18,577 nt of DNA from CAYTLQ01 sp964438715 (GCA_964438715.1 CAYTLQ010000126.1:1-18577), one strand, 5' to 3'; numbered from the stretch's first letter, positions 1-8,506 are shown. The notes: generated from the letters alone by a model not told the origin. A program made the numbers and translations.

Positions 1-177
1 GTATAAATTATTGTCATTAACTAATACAATTATGTCAACATCGGAGTCGGAGTTGTAATCTCCACGGGCAAAAGAACCAAAGAGAATTATTTTTAATACT
101 TTTTCTCCAAACAATTCTCTTATTCTCTTTTCAATTTCAAATAAAATTTTGTTAAGATTTTCGTCTCCTGTAAGCAT
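1..177 (-). CDS. MNT-family nucleotidyltransferase domain protein (3' end outside window)
   Basis: The 59 visible residues are the N-terminal half of a small nucleotidyltransferase. The signature is seen directly: an LFGSFARGD glycine-serine loop (residues 32-40) followed by SDSDVDIIV, which supplies the paired metal-binding aspartates D46 and D48. This is the pattern of the minimal nucleotidyltransferase (MNT) family related to DNA polymerase beta. Members are often antitoxins that AMPylate a HEPN-domain partner, but no HEPN gene is visible and the partner, if any, would lie beyond the left edge. The start is the ATG at 177-175, and the frame is open to base 1. Upstream there is only a weak purine-rich stretch as ribosome binding site. 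Family assignment is firm; an antitoxin role is only inference. Confidence 0.8.
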   Translation of the reverse strand, partial: MLTGDENLNKILFEIEKRIRELFGEKVLKIILFGSFARGDYNSDSDVDIIVLVNDNNLY

Positions 178-671
178 TAATATTTCAACCTAATTTTGGA
201 ATTTTTAAGTGAACAGTATTTAATTTCTATGATGTACCAGATTTATTACCTAACCTTGGGCAAAGAGAGCAAAAGATTGATTAATTAAAATTTCAAAGTA
301 TAAGCGACTTTTAACAACAATAACTCCTTTTGAGTTCTTCAACTTTAGCAAATTTTCAGTCTAACTTATTTCTCCTGCTCAAATCCTCTTTTGGGTTTGA
401 CCTCATCGGCATAATGTTGTCATTCCATGGGACATTTTCTTTTCTGATACCACTATATTAAGTTTTTTTCTTACTTTTTTGCAGTATGAATAACTAAATA
501 TATTTATTATTTAGCACAAATATTACAGATATTTAGAATATTCTTTAAATAATAGCTTCACCACAGAAAAAGTAGTATCTGTTAATTCTCCTAATGATGG
601 TTTTCACTCACTAATTTACATCTGAATTGAAATGTGTGAGCGTTTATGTTATTTGTGGAGATGAATTGATG
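178..671. other. gene-free AT-rich stretch
   Basis: About 490 bases without a convincing gene. I translated parts of both strands and found short open pieces broken by stops, none matching a family I know. One inverted repeat with 7-base arms (494-500 and 508-514) is AT-only and unremarkable. A locally richer patch at about 365-435 could be a remnant of an older gene, but I cannot identify it. Confidence 0.5.
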
Positions 672-700
672 AAAATAAAAAACCCGGCTTCCGCCGGGCT
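672..700 (-). terminator. Rho-independent terminator of rlpA
   Basis: Just past the rlpA stop on the minus strand lies a perfect 6-base GC stem (683-688 pairing with 693-698) with a 4-base loop, followed on the transcribed side by a run of six T, then ATTTT. This is a classic intrinsic terminator placed 10 bases after the stop codon. Confidence 0.85.
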
Positions 701-709
701 GAATTATTT

Positions 710-1210
710 TTAATTAAACTGTATTACCGGGAAATTAACACCCTGGAGAGTTACCTGTTCTACCTTTAATTTCGTAACTCCCTTCCATATCATACCGAGT
801 TCCCGCGCAGCGGCTTTCGAGACATCGAGCTGGCGATACTGAATATAAGGCCCACGATCATTTACCCTTACAATTACCGATTTTCCGTTTTCCGGGTTAG
901 TAAGTCGGAGAAGGGTACCAAAACGGAAATATTTGTGAGCCACTGTGAGGGCTTCCTGGTCATATACTTCTCCATTGGCAGTCAGATTTCCATGAAAACC
1001 GGGACCGTACCAGGATGCTCTCATTTCACCTTTGTCGATGTATTTGATTATTGAGGTGTCGCCTACAGGTGTCTGCGCTACCTCATTAACATTAGCACTT
1101 TCTTCCTCCGGCAAAACTGCTTCAGAACCGGGAGCCAACTGATTTACAGCGCTTGCGCCGGCAAGAAGGAGCAAAAGAAAGAATAATGATACCTTTGTTA
1201 ATGAACTCAA
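710..1210 (-). CDS. rlpA: RlpA-like septal ring lytic transglycosylase
   Basis: A 166-residue exported double-psi beta-barrel protein. Residues 1-21 form a signal peptide (K6, then a leucine-rich core ending AGASA). There is no lipobox cysteine, so it is probably soluble in the periplasm rather than a lipoprotein like E. coli RlpA. The barrel occupies about 62-155 and carries the family hallmarks: ASWYGPGFHG, TANGE, AHK, FGT, VRVNDRGP and LDVS, then AA. E81, H92 and D118 are spaced like the catalytic trio known from Pseudomonas RlpA, which cleaves naked (denuded) glycan strands during septation. No SPOR domain follows. The start is TTG (1210-1208) with an AGAGG ribosome binding site 5 bases upstream; the next in-frame methionine would remove the signal peptide. 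It is followed by a terminator and appears monocistronic. Confidence 0.92.
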   Translation of the reverse strand: MSSLTKVSLFFLLLLLAGASAVNQLAPGSEAVLPEEESANVNEVAQTPVGDTSIIKYIDKGEMRASWYGPGFHGNLTANGEVYDQEALTVAHKYFRFGTLLRLTNPENGKSVIVRVNDRGPYIQYRQLDVSKAAARELGMIWKGVTKLKVEQVTLQGVNFPVIQFN

Positions 1211-1546
1211 TACAACCTCTTTTAAGTGATTGAAAAATGTTACAGTTCAAACTTAAAGTATCAACACTTTTTATCCTATACCATTCGTCACATATCTGAA
1301 TTTTTCGAAATATCAACTAATTTGGTTTTTTAGTCGGTTTTTTTTACTTCTTTAGTTAATCTTATCTATTCTACATCCATTTATTTTAAATAATGAACCG
1401 TATAATTGTATTAATCTTTTCCCACCACCTTAATTTTGGAAAATCAGATTAGAGGATAAAGGTTACGGGAGGCGCATTAAGCTGGTAAATCTGTATCGGG
1501 AGTTAATATTTGACAAAGGTTAAGTTTTGGTTGGCTTGGATATGAA
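1211..1546. other. intergenic stretch upstream of rlpA
   Basis: About 335 bases between rlpA and the kinase remnant. It holds the rlpA leader and promoter-like box; beyond that the minus-strand translation is broken by stops and resembles nothing I recognise. It may include material lost from the gene that once followed the decayed kinase. Confidence 0.5.
1248..1255 (-). promoter_or_regulatory. possible -7 promoter box of rlpA
   Basis: The minus strand reads TAAGTTTG here, an exact match to the TAnnTTTG -7 element known from Bacteroidota sigma factors, 37 bases before the TTG start. I could not find a well-spaced TTTG -33 element, so this is only a candidate. Confidence 0.3.
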
Positions 1547-2214
1547 TTAGTTGACTATCTGCCTGCTAACGGGTAAAATAACACTGAATTTTGACCCAAC
1601 ACCGGGAGCTCTATCCACAGAAATAATTCCTCCTAAAAGAGTTGTCAATTCCTTTGCAACGGTTAATCCTAAGCCTGTCCGCTCAAAATCTCTATTTATA
1701 CCCTCACTTATCAGTCTGTAAGCTTAAAAAACCCTATCGGGTTTATCCAGCCGAATTCCTACTCAGGTAGCTGTTAGGAGGATTACTACCAGATTACTCT
1801 AAGACTCTTTCAGCAGGTAAGCTTCTTTTTACATTTCGCCTCTGTTTCTTCGGTTTATATCCCTTTTTACTCCCCTCATATTTTCCATAGAGCTCAATTA
1901 CCGTACTGTAATACTCTAATGTGATAACTGGTATAGCTAATGCATAAAAAACCATTACTATGTCGCAGGAAAATTTTCATTATTGATCAGAAGAATAAAT
2001 TTCCTGTGGTTGCTACTACACTTTTAAAGTATTCTCCATTTTCATCCCGGCTTATTCTCTCTTAATTGCTTATACAATTTTATCATCCATGATTAAATTA
2101 TTAAGATTTAAAATACTCCTCCGGCGTTAAAGTTGTTAGTACAGGGCTGTTAAATATATCGACTAATCCTGCCAGAACTTAGGAGAGAAAGTTCTTATCA
2201 GTAAAGATTTTCAT
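1547..2214 (-). pseudogene. decayed sensor histidine kinase (ATPase C-terminus recognisable)
   Basis: Minus-strand translation of 1723-1547 gives 58 uninterrupted residues of a histidine kinase ATPase end: SEGINRDFERTGLGL (the G2 box), then VAKELTTLLGG, and GVGSKFSVILP before a TAA stop. The same frame continues upstream as VGIRLDKPDRVF, a degenerate G1/F-box region, but is broken by TAA at 1726-1724 and TGA at 1765-1763. Farther upstream the frame is lost. An ATG at 2214-2212, 3 bases after the HDOD stop, would begin a sensor gene but meets TAA at codon 12. The remnant spans under 670 bases, too short for an intact sensor kinase, so deletions as well as nonsense mutations have occurred. Its position matches the PAS sensor gene at the end of the neighbouring cassette. 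The kinase identity is solid; the 5' boundary is inferred. Confidence 0.8.
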
Positions 2215-2217
2215 TGC

Positions 2218-3078
2218 TCAATTATCTCCCGGCAGTAGTAAGCCGATTGTATTATCGTAGTCGGAAAGGAACTTTTTTACTGTAATGGTAAAAAACCCTT
2301 CTGGAATGCGTAATCTATCCCAAACATCAGGATTTGGCCTTTCAATCGAGGTATTTCCGGAGTTACCAAGTTGCAAAAGCTTTGTGGCAATATTTGCGAC
2401 ATGAACTACTGCGACAATATTTTCATAAGCATCGTCTGATATACCGTGATGATGCAGTTTGATTACCTTTTGAAATGTTAAAGGCAGTTTCCATTTTTCT
2501 ATGAGAATTTCCCCTGCTTCAGTGTGGTCAATTCCGAGTACTTGCTGTTCCGATTCCAGAAAAGACATTGTCCGTTTGTTGGAAATCTCCAATGCTTCCG
2601 AATATGCGTGAGGGAAGGATTCAACAAAAATAAGTTTGCCAATGTCGTGAAGTACGCCTGCTAAAAAATAATTTTCGTATGCAGTAGATCCGGAATATTT
2701 AGCAATAACCCGTGAAATGACTCCAACAGCAATACAATGTTTCCAAAACTCGGAGGGAGAAAATGTGCCAAGTAATTTTTGGCGGCTAAACAGATCGATA
2801 ACCGAAAGCGTTAGTACAATGTTTTTTACTTCATTAAATCCTAAATAAGTTATTGCCTGAGTAATACTGGTTACCTTTCCACGGAAACCAAAAATAGGAG
2901 AATTGGCGAGCTTTAAAACCCGCAGAGCGGAGGCTTGATCCGAACTGATTATATCTGCAATCGATTTTGATGATACATAAGGGTTTTGTAATTCCTCAAC
3001 AAGTTTTGAATATACTATTGGAAGAGTCGGTAAACTTTCAACAGAGGTAAGAATTTTCTTTTTTGCATCAACCAACAT
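2218..3078 (-). CDS. HDOD domain signalling protein (downstream cassette copy)
   Basis: A 286-residue protein filled by one HDOD domain from about 12 to 215. The opening LPTLP, SSDQASALRVLKLANSP, and the following GF(R)G and QAI.YLG.NEVKN blocks are typical of HDOD regulators, which relate to HD phosphohydrolases and usually act in bacterial signalling, motility or cell-cycle control. Unlike many HDOD members, it keeps HD-type residues: H114, H144-D145 (in LHDIGK), H185 and H209-H210, so metal binding remains possible. No signal peptide or membrane segment is seen, so it is probably cytoplasmic. It starts at ATG 3078, one base after the small upstream gene's stop, suggesting translational coupling. 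The protein at 5060-5923 aligns with it end to end without gaps, with well over half the residues identical by eye. The sensor gene after it is decayed. Exact role unknown. Confidence 0.85.
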   Translation of the reverse strand: MLVDAKKKILTSVESLPTLPIVYSKLVEELQNPYVSSKSIADIISSDQASALRVLKLANSPIFGFRGKVTSITQAITYLGFNEVKNIVLTLSVIDLFSRQKLLGTFSPSEFWKHCIAVGVISRVIAKYSGSTAYENYFLAGVLHDIGKLIFVESFPHAYSEALEISNKRTMSFLESEQQVLGIDHTEAGEILIEKWKLPLTFQKVIKLHHHGISDDAYENIVAVVHVANIATKLLQLGNSGNTSIERPNPDVWDRLRIPEGFFTITVKKFLSDYDNTIGLLLPGDN

Positions 3079-3079
3079 A

Positions 3080-3427
3080 TCAGGTCTTTCTGGAAAGGAT
3101 TCTCTCTGCCCTGCCTTCGATTGCCATAGAAATCAGGTCTTTCTCATAAGCATTTGTTGGTTGCCATGTGAGAAGTCGAATTATGTCATCTTTTATTATC
3201 TGTTTTTCTATACTCAGGGGTAAAGATCCGAATAACTCATCTCCCTGTTCGGTATCATATACGGAAAGCATTTCTATTCCCCATGTCTTAAAAAGTGAAA
3301 TGTGTTTTTCCTCCAGAACAGCGCCGGAAAACATTATTACCTGCCCAAATCTGTTAGTGATATTCGAGGCTAGCTCCATTCCTGCTTTTACATCGTCGAT
3401 ATTAACGAGCTTTTTAAGCTTTGTCAT
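3080..3427 (-). CDS. small GMELA-motif protein preceding HDOD gene (downstream copy)
   Basis: A 115-residue cytoplasmic protein. Residues 9-58 carry VKAGMELASNITNRFGQV, then SGAVLEEKH and TWGIEMLSVYD. This resembles the short N-terminal module (DUF3391-like: GM-L-A-xx-NRxG, G-vL-xxH, WGI) found ahead of HD-GYP and related phosphodiesterase domains, here as a separate gene directly before an HDOD gene. The C-terminal part (about 80-108) has a LTWQP block and EKDLI that are also conserved in the paralogue at 5913-6254. The start is the ATG at 3427 and it ends one base before the HDOD start. The pairing suggests it is a partner or regulatory subunit of the HDOD protein; that is inference. No promoter could be identified in the 298 bases upstream. 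Confidence 0.7.
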   Translation of the reverse strand: MTKLKKLVNIDDVKAGMELASNITNRFGQVIMFSGAVLEEKHISLFKTWGIEMLSVYDTEQGDELFGSLPLSIEKQIIKDDIIRLLTWQPTNAYEKDLISMAIEGRAERILSRKT

Positions 3428-3725
3428 AAAACTTTAATAGTTTTGCTGTCGCCCGATTCTGTAAATCAATTCTCTCAGCTTATAGTGCGCTTCAGTCATA
3501 AATAGGTTCTAGACGACAGATATTTTAATAATTACATATATAGGTAAATTAATTATCGGATATAATGAAAGTAAATTAATAATTGTTTAATAAATTTTCT
3601 TGTTTTTCTTTTCCGCAAGAAATTAATTGGAATGGGCTTATACAAGAATTGTGGGTTTACACAAAGGAATCTTTAAGCGTTCAGAAATAGAATCCCCTAA
3701 AATGGGTAAAAAGCATACTCACCGA
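3428..3725. other. spacer between the two HDOD cassettes
   Basis: This must hold the end of the upstream cassette's transcript and any promoter of the downstream one. I see only an inverted repeat with 7-base AT-rich arms (3596-3602 and 3616-3622), too weak to call a terminator, and no clear promoter boxes. Confidence 0.4.
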
Positions 3726-5045
3726 TCAGCGAGAAAAGGCAAGAAGGAATTTTTTCCCTTCCTGAGTAAATCCCGAAATGAGCGTTAGTGTAGCTGAATA
3801 CACAACCGCCTGCTCTAAGGTCTTATTAAAGTACTCGAAATGAATACTCTGACCGAGATTAAGGTCAAACATCTGTTCAGGGAGTGTAATTTCCGGCAAG
3901 ATAGATTCCACATCCATACCCGTTAGTGGGTTTTGAGAGTTGAGAAAAGTGTAAACAAATTTACGGTTTCCATACAGTACCTTCCTCCCTGCATCTATTA
4001 TGAGATAGGGTATTTCATTATACTCAAACGCTGTAGCAAGCAAAGCATTTTTCTCTGACTCTTCCCGAAGGCGGATAGCATTTAACTCCATTTCCTGAAG
4101 AAAAGCACGCTTATCCCTCGAACTTTCAAGAAGTTTTTTTTCAAGTTCTACATTTAGCTGAACTAAATTTTGTTCAACAGATTTTCTCTGGCTAATATCC
4201 TGAAAACTTTCAAGAATGTATTTGGTTTCTCCGAGTTGAATACTTACTGTTGTGAGAAGCACCGGAAGAAACTCACCGTTACTACGATGAAGAAAAACTT
4301 CCTTATTCATAAAATTACCTTCGCTAAGAGGAGTTTGACCGGTTATAAGAAAAAATCCGTCTCTGCTTTTTCCAATGAGCTTTGTTTTAGGAATTGCAAG
4401 CAGTTCACAAGCCATTGTATTTGCATCAATAATATCATGTGTTTCACTATCAACCAGAATTATTCCGGTTTGAATCATATCGAGTATGTACTTTAACTCT
4501 TTGACTCCATTTTTTATATCGGTAACACCACTGGCTAGCAGTATTTTATTCTGATACTCAAGTTCCTCTATCGTACGGCTTTGCGAGATAATTTTCCACC
4601 CCACAGCAAACAACCCGCATAAATCACTAACCAAACTGTACTGTTCCCGGTCTTCGGTTACCATTTTATTGCCATAAACCAGGAACATAATTTCCGGAGT
4701 AGAAGTATGGTAACCAGGAACAATTAATACCGGTTCAGGATTTGCTGAATGAAGCATACAAAGCGCACTTCGTAATGAGCCTTCACGCAATACACGGGCA
4801 ATTTCGCCGCGATTCACCAGATCGGTGAAAGTACTTTTTATTAGCACTTCATCAGTGGGTTCAGTCCCGATAAAATAATTATATATATATGTCTTATGGT
4901 TAAGGTAAAATACTGCTATCTCAGCCTTATTAAGAAAATTCTTTATCTCAAATAATACAGTATTTGCAAACTCTTTCGGAGAGGTATGAATCCCTGACTC
5001 TTTGATTACATTTAGGAGCTCTAATATTCTTTTATCAAAACTCAA
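3726..5045 (-). CDS. PAS-domain sensor protein without an output domain
   Basis: About 439 residues. The N-terminal 1-155 is a weak GAF-like fold (FANTVLFEIKNFLNKAEIAVFYL). A PAS domain follows at about 180-290, with GIILVDSETHDIIDANTMACELLAI and the PAC-like end ESFQDISQRK. Residues 290-340 are a charged coiled coil, and 340-437 look like a second, degenerate PAS (YLIIDAGRKVLYGNRKFV). No histidine kinase, GGDEF, EAL or methyl-acceptor region is present and the protein simply ends, so it is probably a ligand- or redox-sensing partner. It lies 14 bases after the HDOD gene in the same cassette, suggesting it senses for the HDOD module. No nearby ATG exists. GAGGG at 5053-5057 suits the TTG at 5045 (7-base spacing) better than the TTG at 5051, where spacing would be 1 base. 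Confidence 0.75.
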   Translation of the reverse strand: MSFDKRILELLNVIKESGIHTSPKEFANTVLFEIKNFLNKAEIAVFYLNHKTYIYNYFIGTEPTDEVLIKSTFTDLVNRGEIARVLREGSLRSALCMLHSANPEPVLIVPGYHTSTPEIMFLVYGNKMVTEDREQYSLVSDLCGLFAVGWKIISQSRTIEELEYQNKILLASGVTDIKNGVKELKYILDMIQTGIILVDSETHDIIDANTMACELLAIPKTKLIGKSRDGFFLITGQTPLSEGNFMNKEVFLHRSNGEFLPVLLTTVSIQLGETKYILESFQDISQRKSVEQNLVQLNVELEKKLLESSRDKRAFLQEMELNAIRLREESEKNALLATAFEYNEIPYLIIDAGRKVLYGNRKFVYTFLNSQNPLTGMDVESILPEITLPEQMFDLNLGQSIHFEYFNKTLEQAVVYSATLTLISGFTQEGKKFLLAFSR

Positions 5046-5059
5046 GTTCAACCCTCAGA

Positions 5060-5923
5060 TTATTTTTCGGCGTGAGTGAACATTAATCCGGCTGTCTGAG
5101 TAAAATCAGATATTATTTTCTCCCGTGTAACCGAGAAAAATCCATGAGGGAGCCGGATAATATCCCACACCTCCGGATTCGGCCTTTCTATAATTTTGTT
5201 TCCCGAATCTCCAAGATTCAGGAATTTCACTACAATATTTGAAAGATGCACTGATGCTACAATATTTTCATACGCATCGTTCGATACGCCGCGATGATGC
5301 TCGCTTATAACGCGCTGAAAGAAAAAAGGAAGTTTCCACTTTTTTGTGAGAATCAGTCCAGCTTCGGTATGGTCTAGTCCGAGTATTTTTTTCTCTGCCT
5401 CGAGTATTTTTACCCCTTCTCTGCGGACAAGTTCAAGTGAATCTGAAAATTGTGTTGGGGCTGTTTCCATAAACACTAATTTACCAATGTCGTGCAGAAT
5501 ACCGGCAAGGAAATAATTCTCAAAGTCAGCCTGACCAGACATTTTAGCTATTATTCGTGAAGTAATTCCTACAGCAATTGAATGCTTCCAGAAATCATTT
5601 GGAGAGATTTTCTCGAAAAGTTTTTGTCGGCTGAATGTGTCAATAACTGCAAGAGCAAGTACTATATTTTTTACTTCATTCAGGCCTAAATACATAATTG
5701 CCTGATTAATAGTATTGATTCTGCCACGGAAACCAAAAAAGGGAGAATTTGCTACTTTCAGAACCCTGAATGCAGATGCCTGATCGGAAGATATAACCTC
5801 TGCAACCAACTTTGTAGAAACTACCGGACTTTCCAATACTTCGACGAGAGAAGTGTAAACATTAGGTAATGTTGGAAGGCTTTCAATGCCGGTTAATATG
5901 CGGCTCCGTATATCAACTTTCAT
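5060..5923 (-). CDS. HDOD domain signalling protein (upstream cassette copy)
   Basis: A 287-residue paralogue of the protein at 2218-3078, aligning without gaps from ILTxxESLPTLP to the DxxxT(A/I)GL end. The HDOD core (about 12-215) has SSDQASAFRVLKVANSP, GFRG, NEVKNIVLALAVID and LHDIGKL, and it retains H114, H144-D145, H185 and H209-H210. The main differences are at the C-terminus and in the 150-180 loop. Start choice: an ATG at 5941 is possible, but the ATG at 5923 has an AGGTGG ribosome binding site 7 bases upstream and aligns exactly with the paralogue's start, so I prefer it. It overlaps the stop of the upstream small gene by 11 bases, indicating translational coupling. The PAS sensor follows 14 bases downstream. 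It is probably a cytoplasmic signalling component; output unknown. Confidence 0.85.
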   Translation of the reverse strand: MKVDIRSRILTGIESLPTLPNVYTSLVEVLESPVVSTKLVAEVISSDQASAFRVLKVANSPFFGFRGRINTINQAIMYLGLNEVKNIVLALAVIDTFSRQKLFEKISPNDFWKHSIAVGITSRIIAKMSGQADFENYFLAGILHDIGKLVFMETAPTQFSDSLELVRREGVKILEAEKKILGLDHTEAGLILTKKWKLPFFFQRVISEHHRGVSNDAYENIVASVHLSNIVVKFLNLGDSGNKIIERPNPEVWDIIRLPHGFFSVTREKIISDFTQTAGLMFTHAEK

Positions 5924-6254
5924 TATTTCCACCTGTCTCATTTTTCTGTCTGTACAGGCGGTCTTCCACGCACATATTAATCAAATCTTGTTCAAACAGA
6001 ATTTTCGGCGTCCAGGTAAGTTCGGAGAGTAATTCTTTCATATACTTCTCTTTCTCCGCACTCAGTTCCTCCGGATTTTCCGTTTTGCTCTGATACACAG
6101 AGAGTACTTCTATCCCCCATGTTTGAAAAAGAGTGATATGCTTTTCCGTCAATACAGTCCCGGAATAAAGCATTACTTGCCCGAACCGGTTCGTAATGTT
6201 CTCAGCAATTTCCATTCCCGGTTTAACATCAGATAATTTAATAAGTTTACGCAT
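5913..6254 (-). CDS. small GMEIA-motif protein preceding HDOD gene (upstream copy)
   Basis: A 113-residue paralogue of the protein at 3080-3427. Residues 7-55 read DVKPGMEIAENITNRFGQV, then SGTVLTEKHITLF and TWGIEVLSVYQ, the same DUF3391-like module. The C-terminal half keeps LTWTP and EQDLI, so the pair is conserved along its whole length although the last 15 residues differ. It is the first gene of the upstream cassette, starting at ATG 6254, 139 bases after the S9 peptidase stop, and its end overlaps the HDOD start. Conserved linkage in two copies argues that the small protein and the HDOD protein work together. Exact function is not known to me. Confidence 0.72.
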   Translation of the reverse strand: MRKLIKLSDVKPGMEIAENITNRFGQVMLYSGTVLTEKHITLFQTWGIEVLSVYQSKTENPEELSAEKEKYMKELLSELTWTPKILFEQDLINMCVEDRLYRQKNETGGNNES

Positions 6255-6393
6255 TTTGAGATATTAGTGTTTGCGGAATATTCTTTATAAGAATTTTTAC
6301 TGCTTTGTAATTTCCCGACCGAAAATCCTGGTTCCGGTGGAATATGTATAATTCCATTAAAAGATACTAAAAAGATGATAGAAAATAAATTTA

Positions 6394-8391
6394 TCACCTC
6401 ATAGAGAGATATTTTATGAACCATTTTACCGACCGCTCTACTGAGTTAATATAATGATTAGGTTCATTTCGAATGCCGTGACCCTCTCTCGGATACAATA
6501 CAAATTCAACCGGTACTCCCAAAGTTTTTAAAGCCTGATACATTTCTCTTGAATTTGCAACATCGGTATATACATCCTTCTCCCCTTGCAGAATGAGAGT
6601 AGGGGTTTTAATGTTTTCTACATAAAATGCCGGCGACCTGCTGACATACAAATTACTCATATCAATTGGCTTCTCCCAATAGTAGTAACCAAAGTACATC
6701 TTTTCAAATGCGGGTTGCCACGAATTACTCCAGTCAGTGAAATAACTAAAAATTCCATACAACGATACTGCAGCACGAAACCGGTTATTTTGGGAAATTA
6801 TCCAGTTGGTAAGATAACCGCCGTAACTCCCACCGGTAACACCCAATCTGTTCTCATCAACAAAACCCCTGGAAATTATAAAATCTACTCCATCCATTAT
6901 ATCACGATAATCACCACCGCCTAAATCGTATCTGTTTGCCTGACTGAATTCATCGGAGTAGCCTGAACTTCCGCGCGGATTTGGCGCAAATACAAGAAAC
7001 CCTTCATTATTATACTGGCGAACCGGATATGATTGAAGAAATGTATTCCGAAAGTGTCCGTAAGGACCGCCATGCACGGTTAATATCAAAGGATACTTTT
7101 TCTTTTCATCAAAATTTGCCGGCTTAAACAGAATTCCTTCAAGATTAAATTTTCCATCACTGCTTTTGTATTTCACAATTTCCTGAGTACCAACTTCAAA
7201 TTTTTCCAATTGCCCCGAAAAATCGGTAATCTGTTTCCCTTCAAAATAAATTTCGGGCAGTGTAACAGAACTTTCTCCTCTGTAACACAATACGCCTTTG
7301 GAAGTGTATGAAAAATCTGTTACCGAAATTGAACTGCCTGAAATAGGGGTTATAACTTCTTTTTCAATATCTATATTATATAATCTGTTCACCATACCTT
7401 CATTAACATTTACTGTTAATACTGTATTGGTCTTCCAAATGAAGTTTGTAACTGAATAATGGAAGTTTGTTGTAAGGTTTTTAATGAGTTTGCCTTCAGG
7501 GCTTATAAGAGTAATATCACTCTCAGCAAATTCAATGTCGGGAACTGTCTGAGTACGAATAGCAATTAATTTACCATCCGGTGAGAATACTGGTTTTGTT
7601 TCCGGACCCTCGAATGCAGTAATCTGTTCGATTTTTCCGGCTCTGTTAATTACATAAATATCATGCTTCTGATCGTCATTGTATTCGCCGGTACGGTTTG
7701 ACTGATACACAACTTTCTCTGCATCGGGACTAACAGCAATGTTCTGTGCACCCGCATCAAGTTTATATGCCTGATGAATTTTACCATCGGGAACTGAGAT
7801 AAAGCATAACTCTTTTGGAGGATTTACTTTAGGAAAAACCTGTTCATCATTTTTTCTTTTTCGGTTGCGGCTGATTTCAGCATCCTTCTCTTCATCAAAG
7901 AATTCTGTCAGCACAACTACCCATTTAGCATCTTCACTGAAAACATATTCCTCCACACCATTCGGCAAAGAGGTAATATTAAATGCCTCCCCTCCTTCCA
8001 TCGGGGCAAGCCATAACTGCTGAGCTCCCTCTTCGGTTTTACCGGAGGTATTCAAATATTCCCGTGATGAAAGAAACGAGACAAATTTACCATCGGGGGT
8101 AAATGCGGGATTTGTGCAACTTTTTCCTGCAAGGGTAAATCGACGCGAGACTTTTGTGGCTGTGTTAAAAATATAAACCTGTGTATTCCACTTACTTACA
8201 TCTGTATCGGCTTTTCGTATGGTATAAACAACAAACTTTCCATCAGGTGATATTGTAACAGAAGAGGGGACATTCAGATTCAGGTATTGCTCAAATGTCA
8301 TTTTTTCTTTGTTTTGAGCAACATTGGAAATTGTAATAACAATAGAGAAAAGAAATAAAAGAAGCAAAAAAGAGCGATCTATCGGTTTCAT
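6394..8391 (-). CDS. exported S9 family peptidase (prolyl oligopeptidase family)
   Basis: A 665-residue serine peptidase. Residues 1-26 are a signal peptide, with a hydrophobic run of leucine and phenylalanine ending near SNVAQ, so the enzyme is exported. Residues about 40-380 are a beta-propeller with repeated SPDGK(F/L)V and FTPDGK motifs like those of TolB and S9C proteins. The alpha/beta hydrolase domain (about 400-665) has HGGPYG, the nucleophile in GGSYGGY (S522), the aspartate in QGEKD (D606) and the histidine in EGHG (H638). This family releases dipeptides or acylated residues from short peptides, and the protein probably digests peptides in the periplasm. The ATG at 8391 has AGGTAA upstream and is preferred over a TTG at 8409. 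It stands alone between a terminator and the HDOD cassette. Confidence 0.92.
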   Translation of the reverse strand: MKPIDRSFLLLLFLFSIVITISNVAQNKEKMTFEQYLNLNVPSSVTISPDGKFVVYTIRKADTDVSKWNTQVYIFNTATKVSRRFTLAGKSCTNPAFTPDGKFVSFLSSREYLNTSGKTEEGAQQLWLAPMEGGEAFNITSLPNGVEEYVFSEDAKWVVVLTEFFDEEKDAEISRNRKRKNDEQVFPKVNPPKELCFISVPDGKIHQAYKLDAGAQNIAVSPDAEKVVYQSNRTGEYNDDQKHDIYVINRAGKIEQITAFEGPETKPVFSPDGKLIAIRTQTVPDIEFAESDITLISPEGKLIKNLTTNFHYSVTNFIWKTNTVLTVNVNEGMVNRLYNIDIEKEVITPISGSSISVTDFSYTSKGVLCYRGESSVTLPEIYFEGKQITDFSGQLEKFEVGTQEIVKYKSSDGKFNLEGILFKPANFDEKKKYPLILTVHGGPYGHFRNTFLQSYPVRQYNNEGFLVFAPNPRGSSGYSDEFSQANRYDLGGGDYRDIMDGVDFIISRGFVDENRLGVTGGSYGGYLTNWIISQNNRFRAAVSLYGIFSYFTDWSNSWQPAFEKMYFGYYYWEKPIDMSNLYVSRSPAFYVENIKTPTLILQGEKDVYTDVANSREMYQALKTLGVPVEFVLYPREGHGIRNEPNHYINSVERSVKWFIKYLSMR

Positions 8392-8506
8392 AATCTTACC
8401 TGAATACAAAATATTTTAATGTATAAAATTCATATAAATTCATTCAATTAACAAACTATCTGAATACCATTTATCATTTTCTTATCGAAACAATTACTAT
8501 CAATTA

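Noticed and set aside
3596..3622. TTTCTTG-CAAGAAA inverted repeat between cassettes
   Set aside because: AT-rich stem with a 13-base loop and no GC core, about 100 bases past the PAS gene stop; could be chance.
6339..6355. GGAAT-ATTCC inverted repeat between the S9 peptidase and HDOD cassette
   Set aside because: A 5-base stem with no T run after it on the minus strand; too weak for a terminator.
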